Assembly: GCF_900090265.1 (NCBI RefSeq)
Contig: NZ_LT607752.1
Span: 3,100,001-3,164,000 of the forward strand
Length of the DNA stretch: 64,000 bases
Reading direction: 5' to 3'
Source: Micromonospora rifamycinica
GTDB taxonomy: Bacteria; Actinomycetota; Actinomycetes; Mycobacteriales; Micromonosporaceae
How positions within the stretch are numbered: the stretch's first letter is position 1; each line of letters begins with the position of its first letter. Under the pieces are notes generated by a model. It had not been told where the DNA came from, ran no database searches, and saw nothing but the letters and a program-made list of their open reading frames with translations. The translations under genes and the position numbers were made by a program. Below, piece after piece: positions 24,530-33,382 of the stretch.

Positions 24530-25957
24530 ATGGCCTCCACAGTCGACAGGGGCGGGATCTTCCGCCGCAAGCCGGTCGAGGAGATCACCGACGAGACCGG
24601 TCAGGGGCTGTCCCGCTCGCTCGGGCTGTGGCAGCTCACCGCGATCGGCGTCGGCGGCATCATCGGCGCCGGCATCTTCGCCCTGGCCGGGGCGGTGGCC
24701 AACCAGACCGCCGGGCCGGCGGTGCTGGTGTCGTTCCTGATCGCCGGGCTCGCCAGCGCGGCGGCGGCCCTGTCGTACGCCGAGTTCGCCGGCATGATCC
24801 CCCGGGCCGGCTCGGCCTACACCTACGGGTACGCGGTGCTCGGCGAGGTGGTGGGCTGGTTCATCGGCTGGGACCTGCTGCTGGAGTACACCGCGATCGT
24901 GGCGGTGGTGGCGATCGGCATCTCCGGCTACTTCGGCTTCCTCGTCGGTGAGCTCGGCGTCGAGCTGCCCGCCTGGACGCTGGGTGCCCCGGGCACCGGC
25001 GACGGGCACGTGGTGGACCTGTTCGCGGTGCTGCTCTGCCTGCTGATCGCCTTCCTGCTGACCCGGGGCATCAGGACCGCCGCCCGGTTCGAGACGATCG
25101 TGGTCGGGGTGAAGGTGGCCGTGGTGCTGCTGGTGATCGTGGTCGGGTTCTTCCACGTCCGCACCGGCAACTACTCGCCGTTCTTCCCGTACGGGCTGGG
25201 CGGGGCGTTCACCGGGGCGGCCACCGTCTTCTTCGCCGTCTTCGGCTACGACGCGATGAGCACCGCTGCCGAGGAGTCCACCGACGCCCGCCGGCACATG
25301 CCGAAGGCGATCGTCTGGTCGCTGGCCATCTCGATGGTGCTGTACGTGCTGGCCACCCTGGTGCTGACCGGGATGCAGAACTACCGGGACATCGACCCGG
25401 AGAGCGGCTTCTCCTCCGCGTTCGCCTCGGTGGGGCTCTCCGGCCTGGCCAGCGTCATCGCCGTCGGGGCCATCATCGGCATCCTGACGGTGATGTTCAC
25501 CTTCATGCTCGGGGTGACCCGGGTGTGGTTCTCGATGAGCCGCGACGGCCTGCTGCCGGCCTGGTTCGCCAAGGTGCACCCGGTGCGTCGGGTGCCCACC
25601 CGGGTCACCTGGATCGTCGGCGTCGGCTCGGCGGTGATCGCCGGCTTCCTGCCGATCCGGCAGGCCGCCGAGCTGACCAACATCGGCATCCTGCTGGCCT
25701 TCGTGGTGGTCTGCGTCGCGGTGATCGTGCTGCGCTACCGCAGCCCGGACGCCCCACGGACGTTCCGCCTGCCGGGCATGCCGGTGGTGCCGGCGCTCGG
25801 CGTGGTCTTCTCGGTCTGGCTGATCAGCTTCCTCGACCACGTGACCTGGCTCCGGTTCGCCGTCTGGTTCCTGCTCGGCGGCCTGGTCTACACGTTCTAC
25901 GGTTACCGCCGCTCGGCGCTGGCCGGCCGGGACGGCACCACGCCCCCCGGTTCCTGA
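24530..25957 (+). CDS. APC-family amino acid permease
   Basis: Twelve-helix cation-coupled amino acid transporter of 475 residues, closest in pattern to the cationic amino acid transporter branch (YfnA/CAT). The first helix carries the substrate-binding GVGGIIGAGIF, followed by PAVLVSFLIAGL and the consensus YAEFAGMIPRAGSAYTY. The sixth helix region has FFAVFGYDAMSTAAEES. GGAAGG lies a few bases before the ATG. Its 3' end overlaps the convergent membrane-protein gene by 55 bases. Confidence 0.93.
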   Translation: MASTVDRGGIFRRKPVEEITDETGQGLSRSLGLWQLTAIGVGGIIGAGIFALAGAVANQTAGPAVLVSFLIAGLASAAAALSYAEFAGMIPRAGSAYTYGYAVLGEVVGWFIGWDLLLEYTAIVAVVAIGISGYFGFLVGELGVELPAWTLGAPGTGDGHVVDLFAVLLCLLIAFLLTRGIRTAARFETIVVGVKVAVVLLVIVVGFFHVRTGNYSPFFPYGLGGAFTGAATVFFAVFGYDAMSTAAEESTDARRHMPKAIVWSLAISMVLYVLATLVLTGMQNYRDIDPESGFSSAFASVGLSGLASVIAVGAIIGILTVMFTFMLGVTRVWFSMSRDGLLPAWFAKVHPVRRVPTRVTWIVGVGSAVIAGFLPIRQAAELTNIGILLAFVVVCVAVIVLRYRSPDAPRTFRLPGMPVVPALGVVFSVWLISFLDHVTWLRFAVWFLLGGLVYTFYGYRRSALAGRDGTTPPGS

Positions 25958-26943
25958 CCCACCGTCGGTCGGGCCGGCAGCAGGGCGGCGAGCAGCCCGG
26001 TGAGCAGCCCGGCCAGGGCGGGGAACGGGTCGGGGCCGGCGATCGGGCTGTTGCCGGCCAGCGCGGTCAGCGGCGCACCCAGTCGCAGCGCCGCGCTGAC
26101 CAGCAGCGCGCCGGACAGCAGGGCCAGCGGGACGACCACGGTGACCGGGACGAGCAGCACGAGCCGCCGCCACGCCGGTCGACCGTCCGGCCAGGGCCGG
26201 GTCAGCAGCGCCACCCCCACCAGCAGGACCGCGCCGAGCACCGCCGCCGGGAACAGCCGGTCGGTCGACCCGACGGGCCGGACCAGCGGCAGGCCGACCC
26301 CGCCGACGACGGCCATCCCCACCGCCACCACCAGCCGGGGCCGGCCCGGCCCGGGGACGGCGGCCAGCGCGCCCACCACTGTCGACGCCAGCAGGAGCAG
26401 ACCGGTCACCAGGACGGCCGGACCGAGCTCGGGCTCCCGACCGGTCGGCGAGCGGGTCGTCACGGCGACCAGCATCAGCACCACCGTGACGACGGGCAGT
26501 CCGGCCAGCACGGCCCGGTCCGGGCCGGGCGCGGCGTCGCCGTGTACGCCGAGGGTGGCGGTGATCCCGACGGCCAGCCAGCCGACGGCGACCAGCAGCA
26601 CTGTCGCGCCGGGGCCGGTGGGGTCGGCCCGGTCGACCGCGACGTCGGCGACCAGCGCGCCCCCGCCGAGCAGCACGGCGCGCAGGGTCGACGGCCGCCG
26701 GCCACCGCCGGCCAACACCAGCCCGGCGACGACCGCCGTCAAGGCCAGGAAACGCAGGTCACGCGCCCAGTAGGTGTGCTCGCCGGGGAGCCGCTCCGAC
26801 CACGGGCCGACCGGTTCGGTGAGGGGTTGCCACCGGGTCGTCCCGACCGCCCAGCAGACCACGGCCAGGGCGGCGAGCCCGGTGCCGGCGGCGGCGAACC
26901 GGCCGCCCGGTCGCGGAGCGTGACCGGCCGGGGTGGGCATCAT
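25903..26943 (-). CDS. Polytopic membrane protein of unknown function
   Basis: A 346-residue hydrophobic protein with about nine predicted transmembrane helices separated by short Pro/Arg-rich loops, and no motif I recognise. The ATG at 26943 is followed at once by a second ATG at 26940. Its 3' end lies within the end of the permease gene on the other strand. It diverges from the ParA operon. Codon use and GC match the neighbours, so it is probably a real gene, but nothing points to a role. Confidence 0.6.
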   Translation of the reverse strand: MMPTPAGHAPRPGGRFAAAGTGLAALAVVCWAVGTTRWQPLTEPVGPWSERLPGEHTYWARDLRFLALTAVVAGLVLAGGGRRPSTLRAVLLGGGALVADVAVDRADPTGPGATVLLVAVGWLAVGITATLGVHGDAAPGPDRAVLAGLPVVTVVLMLVAVTTRSPTGREPELGPAVLVTGLLLLASTVVGALAAVPGPGRPRLVVAVGMAVVGGVGLPLVRPVGSTDRLFPAAVLGAVLLVGVALLTRPWPDGRPAWRRLVLLVPVTVVVPLALLSGALLVSAALRLGAPLTALAGNSPIAGPDPFPALAGLLTGLLAALLPARPTVGQEPGGVVPSRPASAERR

Positions 26944-26999
26944 GGATGGTCAGACGCCATCCGGGCGGTTACGGTTCCCCGTCTGGGGAGGTGCCGTCG

Positions 27000-27932
27000 G
27001 TGTACGTCGTATCCGTGATCAACTACAAGGGCGGGGTGGGCAAGACCACCGTGACCGCCAACCTCGGGGCCGAACTGGCCAACCGGGGGATGAAAGTGCT
27101 GCTGATCGACCTGGATCCGCAGACCAGCCTGACGTTCAGCTTCTACGACCCGGAGGACTGGCGGGAGCGGCTGCGCGACGGTCGGACCGTGAAACGCTGG
27201 TACGACAGCCTGCGCGGGGACACCCCGGCGGTGACCCTGGGTGAGCTGGTGGTCTCCCCCGGCCCGGCCAACACCCACCTCTCCGGGGCCGGCCGGCTCG
27301 ACCTGATCGCCTCCCACCTCGGCCTGGCCGACATCGACCTGGCCCTGGCCCGGGGCGTCGCCGACGGCGAGGACTACGACCGGGAGCTGTTCCGGGTCCG
27401 TGGCTCGCTGGCCGAAGGGCTGCACGATCCGGCGCTCGACGGCTACGACCTGGTGCTGATCGACTGCCCGCCGAACTTCAACGTGGTGACCCAGTCCGCC
27501 GTCATCGCCAGCGACCACCTGCTCATCCCGGCGAAGGCGGACTACCTCTCCACCCTCGGCATCGACCACCTCTGCGGCAGCGTCCGGGAGCTGGTCGACC
27601 GGTACAACGCCGACGCCCGCCGGTTCGCCACCAGCCGCCGGCACCACAAGGTCGCCCCGGACGTCGCCGGGGTGGTCTTCACCATGATCCAGCTGACCGC
27701 GCACCGACCGATCGCCGCCCACCAGGGCTACCTGGACCAGGTACGCGCCCTCGGGCTGCCGGTCTTCCCCACCGCGCTGCGGGAGAACGTCACCCTGTTC
27801 GCCGGGAACACCCCACGCGGGGTGCCGGTGGTGCTGCGTCACCGGGTCACCTCGCCGGTCGTCCAGGAGGAGCTGCGGCAGATCACCACCGAGTTCCTCG
27901 GCCACCTGCAACCCCGCGAGGTGACGGTGTGA
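27000..27932 (+). CDS. ParA-family ATPase
   Basis: A 310-residue deviant Walker ATPase: NYKGGVGKTT near the N-terminus with the signature lysine, LLIDLDPQTSLT, and DLVLIDCPPNFN. ParA-like proteins form ATP-dependent gradients on DNA or membranes to place cargo. GGGGAGG precedes the GTG at 27000 by eight bases, with TACGGT as a likely -10. No ParB gene follows; instead the next gene overlaps by four bases and encodes a SAP/Rho_N-like protein. It is therefore an orphan ParA for an unknown cargo rather than the chromosomal ParA, which normally sits near the origin with ParB. Confidence 0.88.
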   Translation: MYVVSVINYKGGVGKTTVTANLGAELANRGMKVLLIDLDPQTSLTFSFYDPEDWRERLRDGRTVKRWYDSLRGDTPAVTLGELVVSPGPANTHLSGAGRLDLIASHLGLADIDLALARGVADGEDYDRELFRVRGSLAEGLHDPALDGYDLVLIDCPPNFNVVTQSAVIASDHLLIPAKADYLSTLGIDHLCGSVRELVDRYNADARRFATSRRHHKVAPDVAGVVFTMIQLTAHRPIAAHQGYLDQVRALGLPVFPTALRENVTLFAGNTPRGVPVVLRHRVTSPVVQEELRQITTEFLGHLQPREVTV

Positions 27933-28387
27933 CCGGGACTCCCGGCGGAAACCTCGCGGCCGGGGTGCTGGCCCGGGTGGGTGAGCTGCTGGCCGGGCTG
28001 TCGGCCGCCGAGGTGGCCGCGCTGGCGCAGGGCCGGCTGCGGTTGGCCGTCGTCCCGGTGGCACCGGCCGGGGAACCGACCGGCCCGACTCCGGTGCCGC
28101 CCACCGGGCCTGTGCCGCCCACCGCATCGCTGTCGCCGGCCGCGCCGGTGCCGCCCACCCCGTCGGGTGTCGACCTGACCGTCGCTGCGGCCACGCTCGA
28201 CGCCATGGCGCAGCGCCGGGACGGCACGGCGTACCTGACGCCCTGGCCACTGCGGGACCTGCGGGCGCTGGCCGCCCGGCTCGGCCTGCGCGGGGTCGGC
28301 GGCCTGCGCAAGGCGGAGCTGGTGGAGCGATTGGTGGACCGGACGGTCGGGTTCCGCGCCGCCTCCGCCGCCGTCCGCGCCCGCTGA
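27929..28387 (+). CDS. Small protein with C-terminal SAP/Rho_N-like domain, ParA partner
   Basis: A 152-residue protein whose GTG start overlaps the parA stop (GTGA), so the two are translationally coupled. An N-terminal helix (LARVGELLAGLSAAEVAALAQGRL in overview) is followed by a Pro-rich linker (about 45-80) and a helix-extended-helix ending WPLRDLRALAARLGLRG then LRKAELVERLV, the pattern of SAP or Rho N-terminal nucleic-acid-binding domains. It could be the DNA-binding adaptor or cargo factor for the ParA ATPase in place of ParB. Confidence 0.6.
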   Translation: MTGTPGGNLAAGVLARVGELLAGLSAAEVAALAQGRLRLAVVPVAPAGEPTGPTPVPPTGPVPPTASLSPAAPVPPTPSGVDLTVAAATLDAMAQRRDGTAYLTPWPLRDLRALAARLGLRGVGGLRKAELVERLVDRTVGFRAASAAVRAR

Positions 28388-28477
28388 ACCGGCCCCGCCG
28401 CCCGCACCCCGGACCACCGGCCCGGAACGGCTCGGCCACCCGGTCGGAGCCGATGCCGTCGTGCCGTCGTGCCGTCG

Positions 28478-28517
28478 CGGCGGCGGGCGGCGGGCGGCGG
28501 GCGGCGGGCGGCGGGAT
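28478..28517 (+). repeat. G-rich tandem heptamer repeat
   Basis: GGCGGGC is repeated about five times in tandem, preceded by repeats of GCCGTCGT. The many GGG runs could form a G-quadruplex on the plus strand. The array lies between the SAP-like gene and the promoter of the nuclease gene. Confidence 0.7.
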
Positions 28518-28602
28518 CCTGTCGTGCAGCGGTTCGCGGTGGCCGGGAATTCACCTCGCCGACCTCCCGTCGGTCGGGTTCCGGCCGATAACATCGCCGG
28601 GC

Positions 28603-29796
28603 ATGGATATGAAGAGCAGCACCCGCCCGCGACCCGGGCGGACGATCGCCGCGCTCGCCGCCGCCGTCACCCTGGCGGTCCCGGTGGTGGTGGCCACGAC
28701 CTCGGCGTCCGCGGCGGCCACGTCGACAGTGGCGCAGGCCCTCGCCGCCCAGGACGGCCGGGTCGCCACGGTCACCGGCTACGTGATCGGCCAGCCGACC
28801 GCCACCAGCACGGTGCTCACCTCCGGCTACACCGCCGACACCGCCATCGCCCTGGCCGACACGGCCACCGAGACCGGCACCAGCCGGATGCTCTACGTCC
28901 AGATCACCGCCGACTACCGCAGCGCCTTCGGGCTGTTGACCAACCCGTCGCTACGGGGTCGACAGGTCACCGCCACCGGGACGCTGACCGCGTACTTCAG
29001 CCACGGCGGGCTGAAGAACCCCACCGGGATGAGCATCGGCGGCGGCACCCCGTCGCCCACCGCGACCGCCTCCCCCACCCCCGCGCCCACCGGCTCCACC
29101 GGGCCGTACGACTCGACGTACTACGCGACCGCGATGGGCAAGAGCGGCGGCGCGCTCCGCACCGCCCTCCACACGATCATCAAAACCCAGACCAGGCTGA
29201 GCTACGACCAGGCGTGGGAGGCGTTGAAGGACACCGACCAGGACCCGGCGAACGCCAACAACGTGATCCTGCTCTACAGCGGACGGTCGCAGAGCAAGAG
29301 CAGCAACGGCGGCGGGGCCAACGACTGGAACCGGGAACACGTCTGGGCCAAGTCGCACGGTGACTTCGGCACCTCGACCGGGCCGGGGACCGACGTGCAC
29401 CACCTGCGACCGGAGGACGTGACGGTCAACTCCGCGCGCGGCAACAAGGACTTCGACACCGGCGGCAGCCCGGTCGCCGAGGCCGCCGGCAGCTACACCG
29501 ACGCCGACTCGTTCGAGCCGCGTAACGCGGTCAAGGGCGACGTCGCCCGCATGATCATGTATATGGCGATCCGGTACGAGGGGGACGACGGCTGGCCGAA
29601 CCTGGAGATGAACAACTCCGTCACCAACGGCAGCGCGCCCTACCTCGGCCGGCTGCCGGTGCTGCTCCAGTGGCACCGGCAGGACCCGCCGGACGCCTTC
29701 GAGCAGCGTCGCAACCAGCGCATCTACGAGCGCTGGCAGGGCAACCGCAACCCGTTCGTCGACCACCCGGAGTGGGCCACCGCGATCTGGGGCTGA
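28603..29796 (+). CDS. Secreted endonuclease I-family nuclease
   Basis: Extracellular DNase of 397 residues. The signal peptide covers about 1-38 (RTIAALAAAVTLAVPVVV core). An OB-like DUF6359 domain follows (about 40-135), then a Pro/Thr linker and an endonuclease I domain with the His-Me finger residues in WNREHVWAKSHGDF, DVHHLRPED and NSARGNKDF. Such enzymes degrade DNA outside the cell for nutrient use. TAACAT eight bases before the ATG at 28603 suggests a near-leaderless start; a second ATG lies two codons in. Confidence 0.88.
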   Translation: MDMKSSTRPRPGRTIAALAAAVTLAVPVVVATTSASAAATSTVAQALAAQDGRVATVTGYVIGQPTATSTVLTSGYTADTAIALADTATETGTSRMLYVQITADYRSAFGLLTNPSLRGRQVTATGTLTAYFSHGGLKNPTGMSIGGGTPSPTATASPTPAPTGSTGPYDSTYYATAMGKSGGALRTALHTIIKTQTRLSYDQAWEALKDTDQDPANANNVILLYSGRSQSKSSNGGGANDWNREHVWAKSHGDFGTSTGPGTDVHHLRPEDVTVNSARGNKDFDTGGSPVAEAAGSYTDADSFEPRNAVKGDVARMIMYMAIRYEGDDGWPNLEMNNSVTNGSAPYLGRLPVLLQWHRQDPPDAFEQRRNQRIYERWQGNRNPFVDHPEWATAIWG

Positions 29797-29820
29797 ACGG
29801 GCCGGTTGTCACAGATCACC

Positions 29821-29852
29821 CCGGTCGGGCGGTGAGGACACGGCCCGACCGG
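29821..29852. terminator. Hairpin terminator after the nuclease gene
   Basis: A 10-bp inverted repeat (29821-29830 with 29843-29852) ends just before TACACC, the probable -10 of the next gene. Confidence 0.65.
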
Positions 29853-29865
29853 GTACACCCGCGGT

Positions 29866-30717
29866 ATGGCAAATACCGTTCCCGACATCAGCCTCAACGA
29901 CGGCAACACCATCCCACAGCTCGGCTTCGGGGTCTTCCAGATCGAGCCGAAGGACACCGCCGAGGCGGTGGGCCGGGCGCTGGAGATCGGCTACCGGCAC
30001 ATCGACACCGCCGAGATGTACGGCAACGAGGCGGAGGTGGGCGAGGGCATCCGCGCCTCCGGCCTGGACCGGAGCGAGGTCTTCGTGACCAGCAAGCTCA
30101 ACAACGGCTTCCACCGCCCCGAGGACGCCCGCCGGGCGTTCGAGTCGACGCTGGCCGCGCTGAAGACGGACTACGTCGACCTGTTCCTCATCCACTGGCC
30201 GCTGCCCACCCGCTACGACGGCGACTTCGTCTCCACCTGGAAGACGCTGGAGGAGTTCCAGCGCGACGGCCGGGCCCGCTCGATCGGGGTGTCGAACTTC
30301 CAGGTGCCGCACCTGGAGCGGCTGGCCGCCGAGGCCGACGTGGTGCCGGCGGTCAACCAGATCGAGGTGCACCCGTACTTCACCAACGAGCAGGTGCGCG
30401 CGTACGGCAACACCCACGGCATCCCCACCGAGGCGTGGTCCCCGATCGCCCAGGGCCGGGTGCTCGACGACCCGACGGTCGTCGACATCGCCGAGCAGGT
30501 CGGGCACACCCCCGCCCAGGTGGTGCTGCGGTGGCACGTGCAGCGCGGCGACATCGTCTTCCCCAAGTCGACCACCCCGAAGCGGATCGAGGAGAACTTC
30601 CGGATCTTCGACTTCACCCTGGACGACACCGCCATGGAGCGGATCAGCGGGCTGGACAAGGGCGAGCCGGGCCGGACGGGACCGAACCCGGACGTCTTCG
30701 ACTACATCCCCGCCTGA
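29866..30717 (+). CDS. Aldo/keto reductase (second of two)
   Basis: A 283-residue aldo/keto reductase of the 2,5-diketo-D-gluconate reductase type. Signatures are LGFGVFQI, the catalytic YRHIDTAEMYGNE, Lys in VTSKLNN, His in LIHWPLP, and the cofactor loop FPKSTTPKRIEENF. It shares the same branch as the reductase at 3310-4092 but is clearly a distinct gene. TACACC lies six bases before the ATG, a weak leaderless -10 match. Confidence 0.92.
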   Translation: MANTVPDISLNDGNTIPQLGFGVFQIEPKDTAEAVGRALEIGYRHIDTAEMYGNEAEVGEGIRASGLDRSEVFVTSKLNNGFHRPEDARRAFESTLAALKTDYVDLFLIHWPLPTRYDGDFVSTWKTLEEFQRDGRARSIGVSNFQVPHLERLAAEADVVPAVNQIEVHPYFTNEQVRAYGNTHGIPTEAWSPIAQGRVLDDPTVVDIAEQVGHTPAQVVLRWHVQRGDIVFPKSTTPKRIEENFRIFDFTLDDTAMERISGLDKGEPGRTGPNPDVFDYIPA

Positions 30718-30746
30718 ACGATCCACCGCCGGACGGCGCGACCCAC

Positions 30747-30774
30747 GGGCGGGATCCGGTCCCGGATCCCGCCC
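30747..30774. terminator. Hairpin terminator after the second reductase
   Basis: A 12-bp perfect inverted repeat (30747-30758 with 30763-30774) around a four-base loop follows the reductase gene by about 30 bases. Confidence 0.8.
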
Positions 30775-30802
30775 CGTCGCGTCAGCGCCACCATCTCTGG
30801 CA

Positions 30803-30832
30803 TTGATGGACGTGCATCAAGGTCCGTACCAT
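30803..30832 (+). promoter_or_regulatory. Leaderless promoter with overlapping operator-like repeat
   Basis: TTGATG (30803-30808) can act as -35 and TACCAT (30827-30832) as -10, 18 bases apart, with ATG six bases further on. TTGATG is also the left arm of a perfect 6-bp inverted repeat TTGATG-N6-CATCAA that covers the -35, as expected for a repressor site. Confidence 0.6.
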
Positions 30833-30838
30833 CCGGGC

Positions 30839-31717
30839 ATGCGTGCCCGTCGTGTCACCGCCGCCGTCGTCGCCGCCGGCCTCGTGAGCCTGGTCGCGGT
30901 CACCGCCGCACACGCCGACGACACCCCGGCGCTGACCACCCCCGGCGCCCCGGTGGTGGTCGCCAACGAGCCGCACCGGCTCAGCCTGACCTGGACCCCG
31001 TCGACGTGGAAGGGCGAGCCGGGCGGCCCGATCACCTACGATGTGCGCTCGCCGATCGGGCCGAACGCCTACCGGGGTCTGGGCAGCACCGAGACCAACG
31101 CCATCACCCTGACCGACCTGGCCCCCGGCACCGACTACCGGATCGCACTCCAGGCGTACGCCCTCGGCGGCTACTCCGACACCTCGGCGGTCACCGAGGT
31201 GCGTACCGCGTACGGGCGGGCGAAGGTCGACTACCTCAACCTCGACTGGGCGCCCACCGACAACCAGGCCCAGTTCCGGATCAACGTCACCAACACCGGC
31301 AGCCGACCGCTGGACCTGACCACCGTGCGGGTCCGCTACCACCTGCGTTTCGAGAACGGCAACGCCGCCCTGACCACCGAGTGCGACTGGGCGACGCTGG
31401 GCTGCGGCACCATCCGGCGTACCCTCCAGTATTTTCCGCCGCCCGCGCCGCCGCCCGGCCCCAGCCCGACGCCGACCGTCTACCCGGTGCCCGGCACCCC
31501 GTTCCCCGGCTGGGTAGAGCTGACCTTCACCACCGGGGTCCTCGCCCCCGGGGCGTCCTCCGGGCCGATCCAGCTCCGGCTGCACCGGCCGAACTGGACG
31601 GCGATCGACGAACGCGACGACCCGAGCTGGCAGCAGGCCACCGGGGCGTGGACCGCCAACAGCCGGATCACCCTCGACGTTGACGGGGTGCGCGAGTACG
31701 GCGACACCTGGGGCTGA
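30839..31717 (+). CDS. Secreted FN3-CBM3 protein
   Basis: A 292-residue exported protein without a catalytic domain. After a signal peptide (1 to about 28, ending AHA) comes a fibronectin type III domain (about 32-125: PHRLSLTWTPS, TNAITLTDLAPGTDYRI). The second half matches family 3 cellulose-binding modules: WAPTDNQAQFRINVTNTG, VRVRYHL, ECDWATLGCG, LTFTTGVLAPGAS and a final DVDGVREYG. It probably binds crystalline cellulose at the cell surface or in the medium and works with the GH12 and expansin-like proteins. The CBM3 call is from pattern only. Confidence 0.78.
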   Translation: MRARRVTAAVVAAGLVSLVAVTAAHADDTPALTTPGAPVVVANEPHRLSLTWTPSTWKGEPGGPITYDVRSPIGPNAYRGLGSTETNAITLTDLAPGTDYRIALQAYALGGYSDTSAVTEVRTAYGRAKVDYLNLDWAPTDNQAQFRINVTNTGSRPLDLTTVRVRYHLRFENGNAALTTECDWATLGCGTIRRTLQYFPPPAPPPGPSPTPTVYPVPGTPFPGWVELTFTTGVLAPGASSGPIQLRLHRPNWTAIDERDDPSWQQATGAWTANSRITLDVDGVREYGDTWG

Positions 31718-31782
31718 CCGCCGCCAGGCGTGGGCGAGATCGCAGGCGGACGGCGCCCCGGGGCATTCTTCCCGGTGCGGCG

Positions 31783-31799
31783 TATGACGGTGCGTCATA
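31783..31799. promoter_or_regulatory. Isolated perfect inverted repeat
   Basis: TATGACG and CGTCATA flank GTG in the gap between two convergent genes. It is too AT-rich for a terminator here and looks like an operator, but no start codon lies next to it. It may be left from a lost gene. Confidence 0.35.
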
Positions 31800-31930
31800 T
31801 TCATGCCCCACAGGCATACCCGTGCCAGGCATCGTCGTTGCCCGCCGGGGTGGCCCCGGGGCCGGCGCAGCGGGTCGGGCGGTGGGCGCCGGGACGCCCG
31901 TCGGCCGGCGCGGCGCACGCCGGACCCGGG

Positions 31931-33253
31931 TCAGGCCGGTGCCCGGTGGTCCGCCAGGAACGTCATGGTGGTCTGGTTGGCGGCCCAGCCGTCGGGGAAC
32001 TTCACCGGCACGTCCAGGTGCACCGACTCCGTCGACGGGTGGGCGTCCAGCAGCTCCCCGATGCCGGCGCGGGCCACCACGACGCAGGCGTGCCGGTGCC
32101 GGGAGGTCAGCACGCACAGCCGCCCCGACTCCAGGTGGAAGTTCGTCGCGTCCCGCCGACCGGAGAGCGGGTGCAGCACGATCGTCACGTCGTACTCGCG
32201 GCCCTGGAGGCGGTTGGCGGTGTCCACCGTGATGCCCGCCCCCGCCGGGCCGAGGTGGGCGCGGATCGCGGCGACCTGGTCGCGGTGCGCCGCGCCGACG
32301 GCGATCCGGTCGGCGGTCACCGGCGTGCCGCCCGGCGCGTGCTCGGAGACCGCGACCGCGCCCCGGGCCAGCACCCGCAGGGCGAGCGCGGCGCACGCCG
32401 CGGCGGCCTCCGCGTCGGTACGCACGGTGTGCCGCGCCGGCAGCTCGTGCAACGCCCAGCCGGTGCCGGCGGCCAGCTCCACCGCCGCGTCGAGCGCGTC
32501 GCCCGGCCCCGGCCGGGTCAGCGTCAACACCCGGTCGGCCGGACCGGTGCCGGCGCGGAAGCCGGTGAACGGGTAGAACGCCGCCGCCACCACCGGGGCC
32601 GCCGACGCCGGCAGCCGCCAGGACACCGGCAGCCGGTGCACCGGCAGCTCCGGGTTGTGCCGCAGCAGCACCGCCACCGCCGCCTGCATCGGATCCCAGC
32701 TCAGGCCCGTCCAGCGCAGCGTCTCGACGGTGGAGAACGGGTCGAGCTGCCCGGGATCCCCCACGAACAGCGCCCGCGCGAACCTCCCGGCCACCCGCAG
32801 CAGCGCGTCCGAGCGCATCTGGTACGCCTCGTCGACGATCGCCCACGGCCACCGGCCCTCGGTGACCGTGGCCCACTTGGCCGCCGTACCGATGGTGACG
32901 GCCGGGTCGCCCAGGTCCGTGACCTTCGACGCGACCCGGACCGTGTCGTGGCCCCGGACCCGCTCCGACGGCCGGTAGTCGGTCGCCGACAGCCGGCCGA
33001 TACGCAGCTCGGGAGCCTTCGCGGCGAGCCGGTCGATCAGGTCGTCGACCTGCTCGTTGGTCTGCGCCACGATCATCAGCGGCTCACCGGCGGCGGCCAG
33101 CTCGACGGCGGCCCGCACCACCAGGGTCGACTTGCCGGCCCCGGGCGGGGAGTCGACCACCACGCCCCGATGGTCGCCCGAGCGCAGGTCGGCCAGGACG
33201 GCCGCGACGACCCGTTCCGCCTCGACGGCCGGCGGCACCTCAAGCCCGAGCAT
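31931..33253 (-). CDS. Superfamily 1 helicase-like ATPase
   Basis: A 440-residue ATPase of the UPF1/AAA_11-AAA_12 type. Walker A is DSPPGAGKSTL near residue 35, motif Ia follows, motif II reads WAIVDEAYQM, motif III GDPGQLDPF, and the second half has TVDTANRLQGREYDVTIV (motif V) and SRHRHACVVV (motif VI). It lacks fused nuclease or accessory domains and is short for the family, so it may act with a partner protein. GGGAGGAG precedes the ATG. A 9-bp inverted repeat lies just upstream of that site. It marks the left edge of the accessory island. Confidence 0.82.
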   Translation of the reverse strand: MLGLEVPPAVEAERVVAAVLADLRSGDHRGVVVDSPPGAGKSTLVVRAAVELAAAGEPLMIVAQTNEQVDDLIDRLAAKAPELRIGRLSATDYRPSERVRGHDTVRVASKVTDLGDPAVTIGTAAKWATVTEGRWPWAIVDEAYQMRSDALLRVAGRFARALFVGDPGQLDPFSTVETLRWTGLSWDPMQAAVAVLLRHNPELPVHRLPVSWRLPASAAPVVAAAFYPFTGFRAGTGPADRVLTLTRPGPGDALDAAVELAAGTGWALHELPARHTVRTDAEAAAACAALALRVLARGAVAVSEHAPGGTPVTADRIAVGAAHRDQVAAIRAHLGPAGAGITVDTANRLQGREYDVTIVLHPLSGRRDATNFHLESGRLCVLTSRHRHACVVVARAGIGELLDAHPSTESVHLDVPVKFPDGWAANQTTMTFLADHRAPA

Positions 33254-33272
33254 CGACCTCTCCTCCCGATCC

Positions 33273-33295
33273 GCTGTCGCTTGGGCAGCGACAGC
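33273..33295. promoter_or_regulatory. Inverted repeat upstream of the helicase ribosome-binding site
   Basis: GCTGTCGCT and AGCGACAGC form a perfect 9-bp inverted repeat with a five-base loop. On the helicase mRNA it would lie directly before GGGAGGAG and the start codon, so it could be an operator or a translational control hairpin. Confidence 0.5.
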
Positions 33296-33382
33296 CTCAT
33301 CACGATACGGATCGCCGACGGGATTACTGATCGGCCTGCGGCCTGTCAGCAGCCCAGCCCGAGCGCGGCGGTAGTTGTCAAG

